Shown here piece after piece: positions 18,633 through 27,480 of a DNA stretch of 64,000 nt. The translations under genes were made by a program, and so were the position numbers. The notes below the pieces were generated by a model. That model saw only the letters and a program-made list of their open reading frames with translations. It was not told the origin of the DNA and made no database searches. Source of the DNA: Hyphomonadaceae bacterium (GTDB lineage Bacteria > Pseudomonadota > Alphaproteobacteria > Caulobacterales > Aquidulcibacteraceae); assembly GCA_016791425.1 (NCBI GenBank), contig JAEUMQ010000012.1, forward strand, positions 124,001-188,000, in the 5' to 3' direction. Position 1 is the stretch's first letter, and the number at the start of each line of letters is the position of its first letter.

Positions 18633-18649
18633 TAGGCGCTATCATGGGA

Positions 18650-18663
18650 TGCCATCGATTGCA
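18650..18663. promoter_or_regulatory. LacI-type operator 2 (TGCCATCGATTGCA)
   Basis: The middle of three operators in the divergent spacer between the TonB-receptor gene and the exported hydrolase gene. It differs from the consensus TGCAATCGATTGCA at one base. Its centre is 31 bp from operator 1 and 43 bp from operator 3. Confidence 0.65.
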
Positions 18664-18692
18664 AGGCCGGACCGCCGGGTCCGGCGCTGGAG

Positions 18693-18706
18693 GGCAATCG
18701 ATTGCA
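18693..18706. promoter_or_regulatory. LacI-type operator 3 (GGCAATCGATTGCA)
   Basis: It lies about 90 bp upstream of the hydrolase start at 18795 and differs from the consensus palindrome only at the first base. It probably serves the rightward promoter of the divergent pair. Confidence 0.72.
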
Positions 18707-18794
18707 TCCAGTGTTGCAGCCAGGACCCGCCTGGCGCCTATTCCAGGCGAAAAAGAAACGGTGCGCGCGCGACGCGCTCGGGGAGGAAGCCGGC

Positions 18795-19928
18795 ATGAAG
18801 GGTTTGCGTCTGCGGCGCCACGGCGTTCGCCTGCTGGCCGCCTTGATCGGCGCGCTATCGCTCGGCGCGGCCGCCACTGCACGCGCGCAGGCGCCGCAGC
18901 AGGCGCCAGGGGTTCGGGTGGATGCCGACGGGACCGTGCACGCGCCGGCCATGGTCGTTCCGGCGTCGTCCTTGCTCAGCGCGGAAGGCAAAGCCTATCT
19001 GGCCGAACACCTGCAACAGATGCAGCGCCCGGACCTGCTGCGGCAGCGCGGCGGCGTGCCCATTTTCATGGAAGGTTATCTCGCACGCCAGCGCGCGCTC
19101 TTCGCGGTCGACAAGTCCGACACGACGATCGGCGGCGTGCACGTCTATGATTACACGCCCGCCGCGGGCATATCGCGACGCAATCGGCATCGCGTGCTGA
19201 TCAATCTGCATGGCGGGGGCTTCATCGGCTGTTTTCCCGGCTGCGCTGAGCTCGAGTCGATGCCGCTGGCGGCGCTCGGCGCAATTCGCGTCGTCGCCAT
19301 CGACTATCGGCAGGGCCCGGATCATCGCTTTCCGGCCGCCAGCGAGGATGTTGCAGCGGTTTATCGCGAGCTGCTGAAGACCTATTCGGCGCGCGATATC
19401 GGCATCTACGGTTGTTCAGCCGGCGGCATGCTTACGGCAATGTCGATCGCCTGGCTCCAGGCGCATGACCTTCCGCGGCCGGGCGCGGCAGGCATCTTCT
19501 GCGCCGGCGCGGGCATGTCGAGCGCCGGCTTTGGCGGCGACGCTGATTATTTCACGGCGCCGATCGGCGAGTCGCGGCCGCCGCCGCCATGGCCGCGCGC
19601 CGACGCGCCCTCGCCCGGCGCCCGGATGCCGTACTTCCAGGGCGCCGACCTCAACGACCCACTGGTTTCGCCTCTCGTCTCGGATGCGGTCCTGCGGCAA
19701 TTCCCGCCGACGCTTGTGATCACAGCGACGCGGGGGTTTGAACTCAGCTCGGCCGTCTACACGCACACGCAGCTCGTGCGCCTTGGCGTCGATGCGGATT
19801 TGCATGTCTGGGAGGGAATGTTCCACGGCTTCTTCTACAATCCGGATGTCCCAGAATCGCGGCAAGCCTACGACGTGATGCTTAGGTTTTTCGACTCGCG
19901 CCTCGGGCGTCGGCAGGGAAGAAGATGA
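18795..19928 (+). CDS. exported alpha/beta hydrolase (HSL-type esterase)
   Basis: About 377 residues from the ATG at 18795, chosen because GGGAGGA precedes it and it opens a clear signal peptide (MKGLRLRRHGVRLLAALIGA, cleavage near ARAQA). The mature part has the LHGGGF oxyanion hole, the GCSAGG nucleophile elbow and a C-terminal MFHGF histidine motif. It is expected to be a periplasmic carboxylic-ester hydrolase. It is transcribed divergently from the TonB receptor across a spacer with three LacI-type operators. It is probably one of the deacylating enzymes of the regulon. Confidence 0.87.
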   Translation: MKGLRLRRHGVRLLAALIGALSLGAAATARAQAPQQAPGVRVDADGTVHAPAMVVPASSLLSAEGKAYLAEHLQQMQRPDLLRQRGGVPIFMEGYLARQRALFAVDKSDTTIGGVHVYDYTPAAGISRRNRHRVLINLHGGGFIGCFPGCAELESMPLAALGAIRVVAIDYRQGPDHRFPAASEDVAAVYRELLKTYSARDIGIYGCSAGGMLTAMSIAWLQAHDLPRPGAAGIFCAGAGMSSAGFGGDADYFTAPIGESRPPPPWPRADAPSPGARMPYFQGADLNDPLVSPLVSDAVLRQFPPTLVITATRGFELSSAVYTHTQLVRLGVDADLHVWEGMFHGFFYNPDVPESRQAYDVMLRFFDSRLGRRQGRR

Positions 19929-20002
19929 TCATCGCCGTACGAGGGGCGGAGGAGCGCCGGCGGGACGAAATCTTCGGCGCGCACGCGCGGGGGCGCTCCA
20001 TT

Positions 20003-20016
20003 TGCAATCGTTTGCG
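20003..20016. promoter_or_regulatory. LacI-type operator 4 (TGCAATCGTTTGCG)
   Basis: Identical to operator 1 and located 13 bp upstream of the ATG of the esterase-GH13 operon at 20030, just before its ribosome site. It would allow that operon to be controlled separately from the gene at 18795. Confidence 0.75.
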
Positions 20017-20029
20017 AAAGAACTAAGGT

Positions 20030-20956
20030 ATGGCGATGCAGGCGCGCCTCGCCCCTTCCAGTGCGTTCGAGCGGCTCAGGCCGCCTTCCGGACGCGGCGC
20101 CTTGTACGTCCGTCGCGCGTTCGCCTCGCACCGCCTCAGACCGCGCGACCTCTACGTATGGACGCCAGATGTCGCGCCTGGGGCGCATCTGCCGGTCGTC
20201 TACATGCAGGACGGGCAAAATCTGTTCGACGCGCGCCTGGTTCCTTTCGGCGCCGCCTGGAACCTCGATGAATGCGTTTCCCGGCTCGCCGATCAAGGGG
20301 AGATCCACCCAGCGATCATCGTCGGCATCGGCTGCACCGACGATCGATTGCTGGAGTACGCGCCCGACCTCATCATGCGGCGCCTTCCCGCGCGCAGCCG
20401 AGAGCTGATCGAGCAAGCCTGGGGCGGCCCCTCGCTGTCCGCCCGGTACGCACACATGCTGGTTGAAGAGATCAAGCCGCTGATCGACGCATGGTTCCCA
20501 ACACGCCCGGGACGCGAGACGACGCATATCGCAGGCGCCTCGCTGGGCGGAGCGGTCGCCGCGGAGATGCTCGCGCGCTATCCGGACGTCTTTGCCAGCG
20601 CGGCCTGCCTGTCGGCGCATTTGAGCTTCCTGCCCATCGACGAGGCGCACCTCCCCCCGCCCTTCCTGGCCAGCGACGTCATCGACGCCGTAGGCGCCTT
20701 CGCGCGCACCGACATGCCGCGCGCCGGACGCCACCGGGTGTGGCTGGACCGCAGCGAATTCGGGATCGACAAATTCTACGAGCCCGCACACGCGGCGTTC
20801 GCCGCGGCGCTGAGCGAGCTTGGCTATGTCGCCTCGGTCGATCTATCCGGCGGCGCCTTCGCCGGCGTGGGGCACGATGAATCCGCCTGGGGCGCGCGCT
20901 TCGGCGCGGCGCTGACTTTCATGTTCGACCGTCAAGCACAGCCCGCACGTGTCTAA
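20030..20956 (+). CDS. putative esterase (esterase D / Fes-like alpha/beta hydrolase)
   Basis: A 308-residue alpha/beta hydrolase of the putative-esterase family. VVYMQDGQNLFD near residue 60 and the elbow GASLGG are the family hallmarks, and a GVGHDE segment near the end provides the histidine. There is no signal peptide, so it is cytoplasmic. Relatives cleave acyl esters such as S-formylglutathione, feruloyl sugars or siderophores. It starts right after LacI-type operator 4 and overlaps the GH13 gene by 8 bp, so the two products are coupled. This suggests it removes acyl groups from sugar before or after glycoside cleavage. Confidence 0.85.
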   Translation: MAMQARLAPSSAFERLRPPSGRGALYVRRAFASHRLRPRDLYVWTPDVAPGAHLPVVYMQDGQNLFDARLVPFGAAWNLDECVSRLADQGEIHPAIIVGIGCTDDRLLEYAPDLIMRRLPARSRELIEQAWGGPSLSARYAHMLVEEIKPLIDAWFPTRPGRETTHIAGASLGGAVAAEMLARYPDVFASAACLSAHLSFLPIDEAHLPPPFLASDVIDAVGAFARTDMPRAGRHRVWLDRSEFGIDKFYEPAHAAFAAALSELGYVASVDLSGGAFAGVGHDESAWGARFGAALTFMFDRQAQPARV

Positions 20957-22796
20957 ATCCCCCTCGTCCCGCGCCGAGCCCGACGAAGCAGCAGCCTCAA
21001 GCGCGCCGGGGCCTGTCGAGGACGCGGTGTTCGCCCGTCGCCTCTCCCGACACGGCCAACGGCTGACCGACGCCGTGCGCGATCTCTACGGCGAACACGC
21101 CGATTTCAACGCCTTTCACACCAGGCTGATGCATCTGCTGCGCCGCAGCCACGACGCGCGGCCCGCGCACCTGAAGGCGACGGATCAAGCGCGCGAGCGC
21201 GATCCTGACTGGTTCTTGCGTTCTTCAATGCTCGGCTACTCAACCTATGTCGATCGCTTCGCGGGGACTATCGCCGACGTGAACGGCAGGATCGACTACC
21301 TGAAGCGCCTCGGCGTGAACTACCTGCACTTCCTTCCGCTGCTCAAGGCTCGCGCGGGCGACAGCGACGGCGGCTTCGCAGTGGCGGATTTCAGCGCCGT
21401 TGAGCCGCGGCTGGGCTCGATCGATGATTTGTCCGCGCTGGCGCGGCAGCTTCATCTGAACGGCATCACCCTCTGCATCGACTTCGTGCTGAATCACGTC
21501 GCAGACGAGCACCCATGGGCTCAGGCGGCGCTGCAGGGCGACCCGCACTATCGCGAGTTCTTCCACATTCTTCCCACCCGTGCGGATGTCGATCGCTACG
21601 AGGCGCACCTCGACGAGATCTTTCCTCATACGGCGCCTGGCAACTTCACGCACCAGCCGGCCCTCGGCGGCTGGGTGTGGACGACCTTCAACCCCTTCCA
21701 GTGGGACCTCAACTACGCGAACCTGAACGTCTTCCTCGCCATGCTCGAGATCCTGCTCGAGCACGCCAATCGGGGCATCGATGCGTTCCGCCTCGACAGC
21801 GTCGCCTTCATCTGGAAGCAGCTTGGCTCCAGCTCGCGGAGCCTGCCGCAGGCGCACACGATCATCAGAGCCTTTCGCGCCGCGATCGACATTGCGGCGC
21901 CGGGCGTCCTCATGAAAGCCGAAGCGATCATTCCGCTGCCGGACGCGGCTGCGTTCTTCGGCACGCCCAACGCACCGGAGGCGCATCTCAGCTACAACGC
22001 CTCGCTGATGGCGTCCGCGTGGGTCTCGCTGGTGGAGGAGGACGCGCGGATCATGGCCGAGATCCTGCGCCGCTCCAGGCAACCGGAGCTCGCGCGTTGG
22101 ATCGCCTACATCCGCTGTCACGACGACATAAGCTGGGCGCCGCTGCTGGCGGACCTGCCAGGCGAACAGCGCATCGGGCATGCGGCACACTGGCTGCAAG
22201 GCGAGATCGCCGGCTCCTGGGCGGACGGGCGGTCCTTTCAAAGCAATGACGGCGAACTGCACGGCACGAACGGCACGCTGGCGTCCCTCTGCGGCTTGGC
22301 CGATCCTTACGCCCCTGCCGCAGGACAGCGTCCCGCCATCGCGCGCATTCTCCTGCTGCACGCCGCGATGTTCGCGTCGGGCGGATTGCCGATGATCAAT
22401 ATGGGCGACGAACTCGGCTTGCTGAATGTGCGGGAGAACATCACCGCCGGGCGCGACGGCCGCTGGCTGCACCGGCCGGACATGGATTGGCGCCTGGCGA
22501 GCACGGCCAAGGCGGGCGACGCAGCGCACGCCATCCTCACCGGCCTCGCCGGGCTGGCGGCCTGCATGCGCGCAGCCGGCGCTGCGCAACCTCCGCGCCT
22601 GATCGAGAGCGACAACCCTGCCGTTCTGACACTGGCCTATGGCGCGGATCAGGTTGCGCTCAATTTCTCCGCGCGTCGCCAATCCTTCGCGCCGGCGCCC
22701 GGGCGCTGGCGCGAGCGCACAACGGGTCGCAGCGTCGCGGGAAAAACCGCCCTGTCCGGCTATGGAGTGCTCTGGCTGGCGCCGGACGAGAGCTGA
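20949..22796 (+). CDS. amylosucrase / sucrose-hydrolase-type GH13 (subfamily 4-like) enzyme
   Basis: A 615-residue GH13 enzyme with amylosucrase architecture: a helical N-terminal domain (FNAFHTRLMHLL), WFLRSSMLGYSTYVDRFAG, and a barrel with DFVLNHV. The catalytic residues are nucleophile D283 (FRLDSVAFIWKQLG), acid/base E325 (MKAEAII) and H391-D392 (CHDDISW). These fall close to D286, E328 and D393 of Neisseria amylosucrase. No signal peptide. The reaction is cleavage of sucrose, or its alpha-glucosides, with glucosyl transfer or hydrolysis; sequence alone cannot decide which. It uses a GTG start inside the esterase gene. It resembles SuxB of the Xanthomonas sucrose locus in context. Confidence 0.88.
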   Translation: MSKSPSSRAEPDEAAASSAPGPVEDAVFARRLSRHGQRLTDAVRDLYGEHADFNAFHTRLMHLLRRSHDARPAHLKATDQARERDPDWFLRSSMLGYSTYVDRFAGTIADVNGRIDYLKRLGVNYLHFLPLLKARAGDSDGGFAVADFSAVEPRLGSIDDLSALARQLHLNGITLCIDFVLNHVADEHPWAQAALQGDPHYREFFHILPTRADVDRYEAHLDEIFPHTAPGNFTHQPALGGWVWTTFNPFQWDLNYANLNVFLAMLEILLEHANRGIDAFRLDSVAFIWKQLGSSSRSLPQAHTIIRAFRAAIDIAAPGVLMKAEAIIPLPDAAAFFGTPNAPEAHLSYNASLMASAWVSLVEEDARIMAEILRRSRQPELARWIAYIRCHDDISWAPLLADLPGEQRIGHAAHWLQGEIAGSWADGRSFQSNDGELHGTNGTLASLCGLADPYAPAAGQRPAIARILLLHAAMFASGGLPMINMGDELGLLNVRENITAGRDGRWLHRPDMDWRLASTAKAGDAAHAILTGLAGLAACMRAAGAAQPPRLIESDNPAVLTLAYGADQVALNFSARRQSFAPAPGRWRERTTGRSVAGKTALSGYGVLWLAPDES

Positions 22797-22805
22797 GGCG
22801 CGGGA

Positions 22806-24134
22806 TCAATGGGCCAGCGCCGGCGCAGGTCGCTCTGCGCGCGTCCACAACACGCAGACCGCGGCGCAAGCCATCATCACGCCACAGAGCGTGAGGACGT
22901 TTCGCGCATCGCCGCCAAGCCATGAATTGAAATAGAGCGGCATCGTGAGCGCATTGAGCAGCATCGGCGTCACGATCATCATGTTGAAGATGCCCATATA
23001 GACGCCGGTGCGCTCGGGCGGGATGCTGTTCGCCAGGATGATGTACGGATTGCCCATGATGCTCGCCCACCCGAGGCCCACACCGATCGCAGGCAGGAAG
23101 AGCCAGAGCTTTTCCGTCACGTGCGGAATAGCGAGCATACCGAGGCCGGCGGCAAGCAGACACGCTGCATGCGCGGTCGCCGCGCCAAAGCGCCGCGCAA
23201 GCGGCACGAGGGTGAACGCCGCGACAAAGGCCACGCCATTGTAGAAGCCGCCGATCTCGCCGTTGTCGAGGACCGCGCGCCGGAAGGATTCCGAGACCGG
23301 ATCGCTCTCGTTGTAGACGGATCGCGCGATGGAATAGATGACGTAGTTCCAGTAGCCGAACATCGCGTACCACTGAAAAAGGCTCATCAGGGCGAGCTTA
23401 CGCATCGTCGTCGGCATGCTCACGATGGCGCGCCAGATCTCGAGCACGGCGCTTACCGGCGTCAGCGGGTTCGCCCTGATGCGCGCCGTTTCCGCCTCTG
23501 TGAGCGGCAACTCCGGAACGCGCAGGATCGACCAGAGGATCGTCGATAGCGAAAGCACGGCGCCGATCGTGAAAGCCGCCCTCGTCACCACCGGGATGTT
23601 GTGCTCATCGACGGCGTTGATGTCGAAACCAAGCACGTTCACGAAGATCGACGGCGAGAGATAGGCGAGCATCTGCCCAAGACCGGTAAACGCGCTTTGC
23701 GACAGAAAGCCGAAGCGGCGCTGCTCTTGGGAGAGACGGTCGCTGACATACGCCCGATACGGCTCCATCGTGATGTTGTTCCCCGCATCGAGGATCCAGA
23801 GCAGGCTGACTGCGGCGAGGATCGTCGGGCTCAGCGGCATGAAGAAGAGCCCGAAGGTGCACAATATCGCGCCCGCTATGAAATAGGGCGTTCGCCGCCC
23901 CCAACGCGAGATCGTCCGATCGCTCATCGCACCGATCAGCGGCTGAACCAGAAGCCCCGTCATGGGCCCGGCGAGCTGCAGGAGCGGGATGCTCGCTTCA
24001 TCGGCGCCAAGATAGGAATAGATCGGGGCCATGTTCGCCTGCTGCAGCCCGAAGCTGAATTGCAGGCCGAGGAACCCGAGATTCATCTCCACGATGCGCA
24101 ACAGCGACAGCCGCGGCTTGCCTGCTTCGGTCAC
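22806..24134 (-). CDS. MFS sugar transporter, SLC45/sucrose-transporter-like
   Basis: About 442 residues from a GTG at 24134, chosen for the upstream GGGGAGAAGAG; a longer frame reaches 24203. It has twelve hydrophobic segments. FSFGLQQANMAPIYSYLGA in helix 1 and GAMSDRTISRWGRRTPYF in the first loop are typical of SLC45-like sugar importers, the group that contains plant-type sucrose and bacterial maltose/sucrose carriers. It should move the disaccharide from periplasm to cytoplasm for the GH13 enzyme. It lies downstream of the esterase gene ending at 24167, in the unit controlled by operator 5, and converges with the GH13 gene. Confidence 0.87.
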   Translation of the reverse strand: MTEAGKPRLSLLRIVEMNLGFLGLQFSFGLQQANMAPIYSYLGADEASIPLLQLAGPMTGLLVQPLIGAMSDRTISRWGRRTPYFIAGAILCTFGLFFMPLSPTILAAVSLLWILDAGNNITMEPYRAYVSDRLSQEQRRFGFLSQSAFTGLGQMLAYLSPSIFVNVLGFDINAVDEHNIPVVTRAAFTIGAVLSLSTILWSILRVPELPLTEAETARIRANPLTPVSAVLEIWRAIVSMPTTMRKLALMSLFQWYAMFGYWNYVIYSIARSVYNESDPVSESFRRAVLDNGEIGGFYNGVAFVAAFTLVPLARRFGAATAHAACLLAAGLGMLAIPHVTEKLWLFLPAIGVGLGWASIMGNPYIILANSIPPERTGVYMGIFNMMIVTPMLLNALTMPLYFNSWLGGDARNVLTLCGVMMACAAVCVLWTRAERPAPALAH

Positions 24135-24166
24135 CCTCTTCTCCCCACGGCCCAGGTTCCCTCGTC

Positions 24167-25231
24167 TCAGCCGGCGAAGGCCGCGCGCAACGCACTTTTC
24201 CATGCAGAGGTGAATTCACGCGACACGCGCGCCTGCGGGGCGACGAAATCGAACGCGTGATAAGCGCCGGGGACAACGTGCACCTGCGTCGCCACGCCGG
24301 CGTTCACCAGGCGCCGCGCATACTCGATGTCCTCATCGACGAAGAGGTCGATCGCGCCGACGCCGATGAAAGCCGGGGGCAGGCCCGCAAGGTCCTCCAC
24401 CCGGGCCGGCACAGCGCCATACGGCGGCGCGGCGGAGCCCGCCGGCATGCCGAGAAAGGAGCTCCAGCCGAACTGGTTGCGCGTCTCGGTCCAGCCGAGC
24501 GCGCCGATGTGCGGCGGCACGCGGCGGGCGCCGCCGATGCGATCATCGAGCATCGGATAGATCAGCACCTGATAGCGGATCGGCACTTCCCCGCGGTCGC
24601 GCGCCGCGATCGCCAGGATCGCGGCATGGCCGCCGCCGGCGCTTTCGCCCATCACGGCGATCTTCCCTCGATCGACGCCGAGCGAGGCTGCATTCCGATG
24701 CAGCCATTTGAGGGCGGCGTAATTGTCCTCCATCGAGCCGGGAAAGGGCGTCTCCGGCGCGAGGCGGTAATCCACGTTGACGACAACGCAGTCGAGGTCC
24801 GCGCTCACCTCCTGGCAGAATGCGGTCATGTTCGCCGCGCGCGCCACGATGTAGCCGCCGCCGTGCATGTGCACGATCGCCGGGCGCAACCGATCCGCGG
24901 ACTTCACGCCGATGACTTCGACGCCGACGTCCGGATCTCCGCGCTTTCCTGGGATGCTGCGCACGTTCACGGTCGGCGCGGGGGGCGGCAAGGGCTGAGG
25001 CAGAACGTTGCGCGCCCGCGCGGCGAGGAGGTTCTCCGCCGTCAGGGCCGGCCATTGCATCACCTGCGCGGCGCCGGCGCGCAGCTCAGGATCGACCAGA
25101 GCGAGGGGATCGGAAGAAGGCGCCGGCGAGGCGCCTCCAGCCGGCGCACCGGTCTGGGCGAAGGCGTCGCCGAAAGCGGACACCCCCAGCGCCGCCGCAA
25201 GGAACCGCAGATCGCGCCGCGTCACGTTCAT
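24167..25231 (-). CDS. Tat-exported HSL-type esterase, paralogue A
   Basis: A 354-residue esterase. The N-terminus (VTRRDLRFLAAALG) is a twin-arginine signal followed by a Ser/Pro-rich linker, so it is periplasmic. The catalytic domain has MHGGGY, GESAGGG, GAIDLFVDED and AYHAFDF, the full HSL triad and oxyanion hole. It is highly similar along its whole length to the product of 27481-28536, including the shared DPLALVDPELRA segment. LacI-type operator 5 lies 19 bp upstream of its start, and the SLC45-like transporter gene follows on the same strand. Confidence 0.88.
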   Translation of the reverse strand: MNVTRRDLRFLAAALGVSAFGDAFAQTGAPAGGASPAPSSDPLALVDPELRAGAAQVMQWPALTAENLLAARARNVLPQPLPPPAPTVNVRSIPGKRGDPDVGVEVIGVKSADRLRPAIVHMHGGGYIVARAANMTAFCQEVSADLDCVVVNVDYRLAPETPFPGSMEDNYAALKWLHRNAASLGVDRGKIAVMGESAGGGHAAILAIAARDRGEVPIRYQVLIYPMLDDRIGGARRVPPHIGALGWTETRNQFGWSSFLGMPAGSAAPPYGAVPARVEDLAGLPPAFIGVGAIDLFVDEDIEYARRLVNAGVATQVHVVPGAYHAFDFVAPQARVSREFTSAWKSALRAAFAG

Positions 25232-25249
25232 CGCGCTTCCTCCCGCCTT

Positions 25250-25263
25250 TGCAATCGATTGCG
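25250..25263. promoter_or_regulatory. LacI-type operator 5 (TGCAATCGATTGCG)
   Basis: Almost a perfect palindrome, 19 bp upstream of the esterase start at 25231. It would control the esterase-transporter operon. It also lies downstream of the lacI-type gene that ends at 25352. Confidence 0.75.
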
Positions 25264-25351
25264 CAGCACCTTAACGCCTCGCGCCGACGAGGCAAGGCCG
25301 CATGGCTTCTCCCGCCGGCGTGCGGAATTCTGCGACTTCAAAGCCAAGACG

Positions 25352-26377
25352 CTAGGTCGAAGCGCGAACGACGAGCTTGGGCTTCATTTGCTGGCTCTGC
25401 GCCGGCTCGCCCGCCAGGATGGCGAGCAGCTTGTCCACGAGCAGCACCGCTCCCGGCGCGATCTCCTGGCGGATGGTGGTCAGCGGGGGCAGCGTGTAGC
25501 TCGCCATCGCGACATCGTCGAAGCCGACCACGCCGACGTCCGCGGGCACCTTCAGGCCTGATTCCGTCAGCGCGCGAATGGCGCTCATCGCGATCGTGTC
25601 GGAGGCTGCGACCACGCCGTCGAGCGATACGCCGCTGCGCACGAGATCGCTCAGCGAGCGCAGGGCCTCGTCGGCGCCAAACGGGATTTCCAGCTGGAGC
25701 TTCCGGTCCGCCCTGATGTCCGAGTCGGCCAGCGCCTTGAGATAGCCGCGGTGGCGCTCGCCCACCTCCGGAGCGCGCCGGTCTCCGAGAAACGCGATGC
25801 GCTTCCTGCCGCGCTGGATGAGATGCTCGGTGGCGAGCTTGCCGCCGAGGAAATTGTCCGTACCGATACTAACATAGTGTTGCTCGGGAAGCCTTGCGCC
25901 CCACACCACGAAAGGAACCCCGCGCACCGCCGCCTGATCCAGCGCCTTGTGCTCGAGGCTCTGGCCAATGACGATCGCGCCGTCCGCACGGCGAGACTGG
26001 ATGGGCTGCTCCACCCAGTTCGCCTCGCCCTCGCTCACGCGATGCAGCAGGAGGTCATACCCCCTCGCATTCACCGCGTCGGCGAGGTTGGCGAGCATGT
26101 CGGCGAAGAAGGCATCGGAAAAATGCTGGTTGTGCGCGTGCCGCAGCGGGATCATCACCGCGATCGTGTGCGAGAGCCCGCGCCTCAGGCTGCGGGCGGC
26201 CGGGTTCACGGCGTAGCCATGGCGCTGGGCGATCTTCACCACCCGCTGGCGCGTCTTTTCCGAGATCAGCGAGCTGCCTGCCAGCGCGCGCGACACGGTC
26301 GATTCGGACACCCCGGCGAGCGCCGCGATGTCCGACATCATCACAAGACTTGAAGACTTTGCTTTTGCTTTCGCCAT
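25352..26377 (-). CDS. LacI-family transcriptional regulator of the acyl-sugar regulon
   Basis: A 341-residue LacI/GalR-type repressor. The N-terminal helix-turn-helix MSDIAALAGVSESTVSRAL is followed by the hinge helix region (NPAARSLRRG) and a periplasmic-binding-protein-like sensor domain with DGVVAASD and VPADVGVVGFDD. LacI proteins of this type bind CG-centred palindromes, which fits the six TGCAATCGATTGCA-like sites around it. The gene lies inside the regulon but has no such site of its own that I can see. The inducer is probably a sugar from the substrate. Confidence 0.92.
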   Translation of the reverse strand: MAKAKAKSSSLVMMSDIAALAGVSESTVSRALAGSSLISEKTRQRVVKIAQRHGYAVNPAARSLRRGLSHTIAVMIPLRHAHNQHFSDAFFADMLANLADAVNARGYDLLLHRVSEGEANWVEQPIQSRRADGAIVIGQSLEHKALDQAAVRGVPFVVWGARLPEQHYVSIGTDNFLGGKLATEHLIQRGRKRIAFLGDRRAPEVGERHRGYLKALADSDIRADRKLQLEIPFGADEALRSLSDLVRSGVSLDGVVAASDTIAMSAIRALTESGLKVPADVGVVGFDDVAMASYTLPPLTTIRQEIAPGAVLLVDKLLAILAGEPAQSQQMKPKLVVRAST

Positions 26378-26473
26378 TGGCCCGCAGTTCGCTTGGGCAT
26401 CTCTAGACTAGGCGGGAGCCCTTAGAAAGCGCATTCGGCGCGAGCGCGCGAGGGAGGCTCAGGAGCACGACGA

Positions 26474-27463
26474 TCACTCGTCGGATAGCGCGCGCGCCAG
26501 CCAAGCGTCGAACAATGTCAGCCATTGTCCCGCCGGCGCGTTGGGCGCTCCCAATCCGAAGCCATGCCCGCCCTCCTCGAAGAGGTGCGCTTCGACGGGG
26601 CGCCCGCGCGCGCGCATCGCCTCCAGCATCATGATCGTGTTCTCGACCGGCACAGCCGTGTCGTCGAGGGCATGGGCGAGGAACACGGGCGGCGTCTCGT
26701 CCGTCACGTGCAATTCCGGCGAACGCATCGCAACCAGCTCTGCGGATGGGGCCGGTCCCAGCAGCGCGGCCGCCGATTGCGCATGCGTGTGCGGCGGCCG
26801 CAGCGTGATGACGGGGTAGATCAGGCCCGCCGCCGAAGGTCTCGCAGAGAACGCGTCGGTCCGATCGCGCGCCGGGTAGACGGGCTCGGCGTAGGCCGTG
26901 GCCAGCGAGGCCGCCAGATGTCCGCCCGCGGAATAGCCCAGCGCCACAATTCGATGTTCGGAGATCCCAAATCGCTGGGCGTTCGCGCGGACCACCCGCA
27001 TCGCGCGCTGGGCGTCTTGCAGCGGCACGTTCCAGCGTGTCCGCCAGCCTTCCCCCGGCAGCCGATAGACCAGCACGAACACGGAGTAGCCAAGGCGCCC
27101 GAGCGCCTCGGCGGTCGCTGCGCCCTCATGCGTGCCGACCACGAATTCGTAGGCGCCGCCCGGGATAAGCAGCACGCCGCGCCCATTGCCCGTCGCCGGC
27201 TTGAATACGTGCAGCGTCGGTCGCGCGACATTGCGAAAGAAACCTGGCGGCATGGTCGGCGGAAGCGGGCGTGCGTGAAAGCCGCCATTGGGCGGCGTCC
27301 CTCGCCAGAGGTCGATAACCTCGGCGCTGCGCCATGTTTCCGGCAGCGGTCCAAGCGCGGCCTGCCGCTCGAGCGCGGGCCGCTCCGCCCACGCCGGCGC
27401 CGCGATCATCGCCGCTCCGGCACAAATCAAGGCGCGACGGTGGAGGCCTGGGTGAGCGTGCAT
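26474..27463 (-). CDS. exported alpha/beta hydrolase, acetyl-esterase-like
   Basis: About 329 residues from the ATG at 27463, which has GGAGAG upstream; a GTG at 27484 overlaps the previous stop. A signal peptide (RRALICAGAAMIAAPAWA) predicts export. The catalytic domain has LLIPGGAYEFV at the oxyanion hole, the GYSAGG nucleophile elbow, an AHALDDTAVP acid motif and GGHGF histidine. It resembles acetylxylan-esterase-like proteins that deacetylate sugars. It follows the esterase gene 27481-28536 in an operon headed by LacI-type operator 6. Confidence 0.86.
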   Translation of the reverse strand: MHAHPGLHRRALICAGAAMIAAPAWAERPALERQAALGPLPETWRSAEVIDLWRGTPPNGGFHARPLPPTMPPGFFRNVARPTLHVFKPATGNGRGVLLIPGGAYEFVVGTHEGAATAEALGRLGYSVFVLVYRLPGEGWRTRWNVPLQDAQRAMRVVRANAQRFGISEHRIVALGYSAGGHLAASLATAYAEPVYPARDRTDAFSARPSAAGLIYPVITLRPPHTHAQSAAALLGPAPSAELVAMRSPELHVTDETPPVFLAHALDDTAVPVENTIMMLEAMRARGRPVEAHLFEEGGHGFGLGAPNAPAGQWLTLFDAWLARALSDE

Positions 27464-27480
27464 GGCGAAACTCTCCGTCG

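Noticed and set aside
16308-18635. 775-codon open frame antisense to the TonB-receptor gene
   Set aside because: It mirrors the receptor gene. The translation is Arg/Gly/Ala-rich without motifs and is explained by GC-rich third positions on the other strand.
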